Position numbers and translations under genes: made by a program
Shown here: piece by piece, positions 63,917 through 64,000 of the stretch
Layout of the letters: each line of letters starts with the position of its first letter
Position numbering within the stretch: position 1 is the stretch's first letter
Notes under the pieces: generated by a model
Told to the model about the DNA's origin: nothing
Seen by the model: the letters and a program-made list of their open reading frames with translations, nothing else
Databases searched by the model: none
Source of the DNA: Spirosoma foliorum
GTDB lineage: Bacteria > Bacteroidota > Bacteroidia > Cytophagales > Spirosomataceae
NCBI RefSeq assembly: GCF_014117325.1
Contig: NZ_CP059732.1
Span: forward strand, 5,159,001-5,223,000
Length of the DNA stretch: 64,000 bases
Reading direction: 5' to 3'

Positions 63917-64000
63917 ATGGACGTACTGCCAACTGCTCATTTACAGCAGCGGATCGACGCTCTGACTCTTGAAAACCGTCAATTAAAATCTCAGCTAAAC
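63917..64000 (+). CDS. Start of a protein with an N-terminal coiled coil (cut by the window edge)
   Basis: 28 codons from ATG 63917 read MDVLPTAHLQQRIDALTLEN, then RQLKSQLN, and are open to the edge. The heptad-like pattern suggests a coiled coil, as often precedes PAS or GAF domains of signalling proteins. The rest is outside the window, so the function cannot be given. Confidence 0.6.
   Translation, partial: MDVLPTAHLQQRIDALTLENRQLKSQLN

Noticed and set aside
1..64000. CRISPR arrays
   Set aside because: No run of regularly spaced direct repeats was found; the repeated elements are inverted and single.
1..64000. tRNA or rRNA genes
   Set aside because: Scanning for tRNA T-loop and acceptor patterns gave no cloverleaf; no rRNA segments were recognised.
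1..64000. Complete IS element or prophage
   Set aside because: No transposase, integrase or phage structural gene was found.

Overview
The window looks like chromosomal DNA of a Bacteroidota bacterium of the order Cytophagales, most likely Spirosoma or a close relative. The signs are a gliding-motility/type IX secretion C-terminal domain protein, promoters of the Bacteroidota form (TTG, about 20 bases, then TAnnTTTG), few Shine-Dalgarno sites, LysRS and RibBA of the Bacteroidota type, a FucP-type sugar symporter and several small families typical of this group. The genus is an inference. No rRNA, tRNA, CRISPR array, prophage or complete insertion sequence was found.

Layout. 1-3.9 kb: the end of an amidase, a secreted GH130-like glycosidase and an M61 peptidase, all on the minus strand. 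4.3-8.4 kb: a housekeeping run rpmH-rnpA-ctp-tsaB-coaX. 8.9-11 kb: a secreted orphan and an Arc-like/SPFH pair. 11-15.5 kb: an AraC regulator divergent from a FucP-like symporter, an SDR and a zinc alcohol dehydrogenase, probably a deoxysugar catabolic unit. 15.6-24.5 kb: lysS, a frameshifted cold-shock gene, pspC, a glycosyltransferase, ybaB, a type IX secreted PKD protein, ribBA and thioredoxin. 24.5-36.9 kb: AGE epimerase plus PfkB kinase with overlapping ends, a methyltransferase, CAP protein, PoxB-like enzyme, a second cold-shock protein, M20 peptidase and an amidohydrolase.

37-39 kb is a small AT-richer accessory islet (a DUF6883/DUF4926-like pair, a lipoprotein, an Mrr-like nuclease). 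39-46.9 kb holds nrdA, rpmE2, an OmpR/HK two-component pair, a DUF1508 protein and an orphan TolC. 46.9-55.7 kb holds an alpha/beta hydrolase, acyl-ACP thioesterase, 2-oxoadipate dioxygenase-like protein, sugar isomerase, an epimerase-aminotransferase operon and a four-gene signalling operon (small protein, 7TM protein, sensor-less kinase, NarL regulator). 56-64 kb holds a fasciclin protein, a two-gene OLD-like ATPase + stand-alone TOPRIM cassette (the best candidate for an undescribed system), metH under a SAM-I riboswitch, Ppx/GppA and the start of another gene.

The most striking non-coding feature is the density of long inverted repeats: more than 20 in 64 kb, in several sequence families. 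About ten end 0-15 bases before a start codon, so they fill the whole leader of the downstream gene. Four others share a REP-like stem whose two arms change together. A short G+C-rich module recurs inside or beside the arms of several of them.
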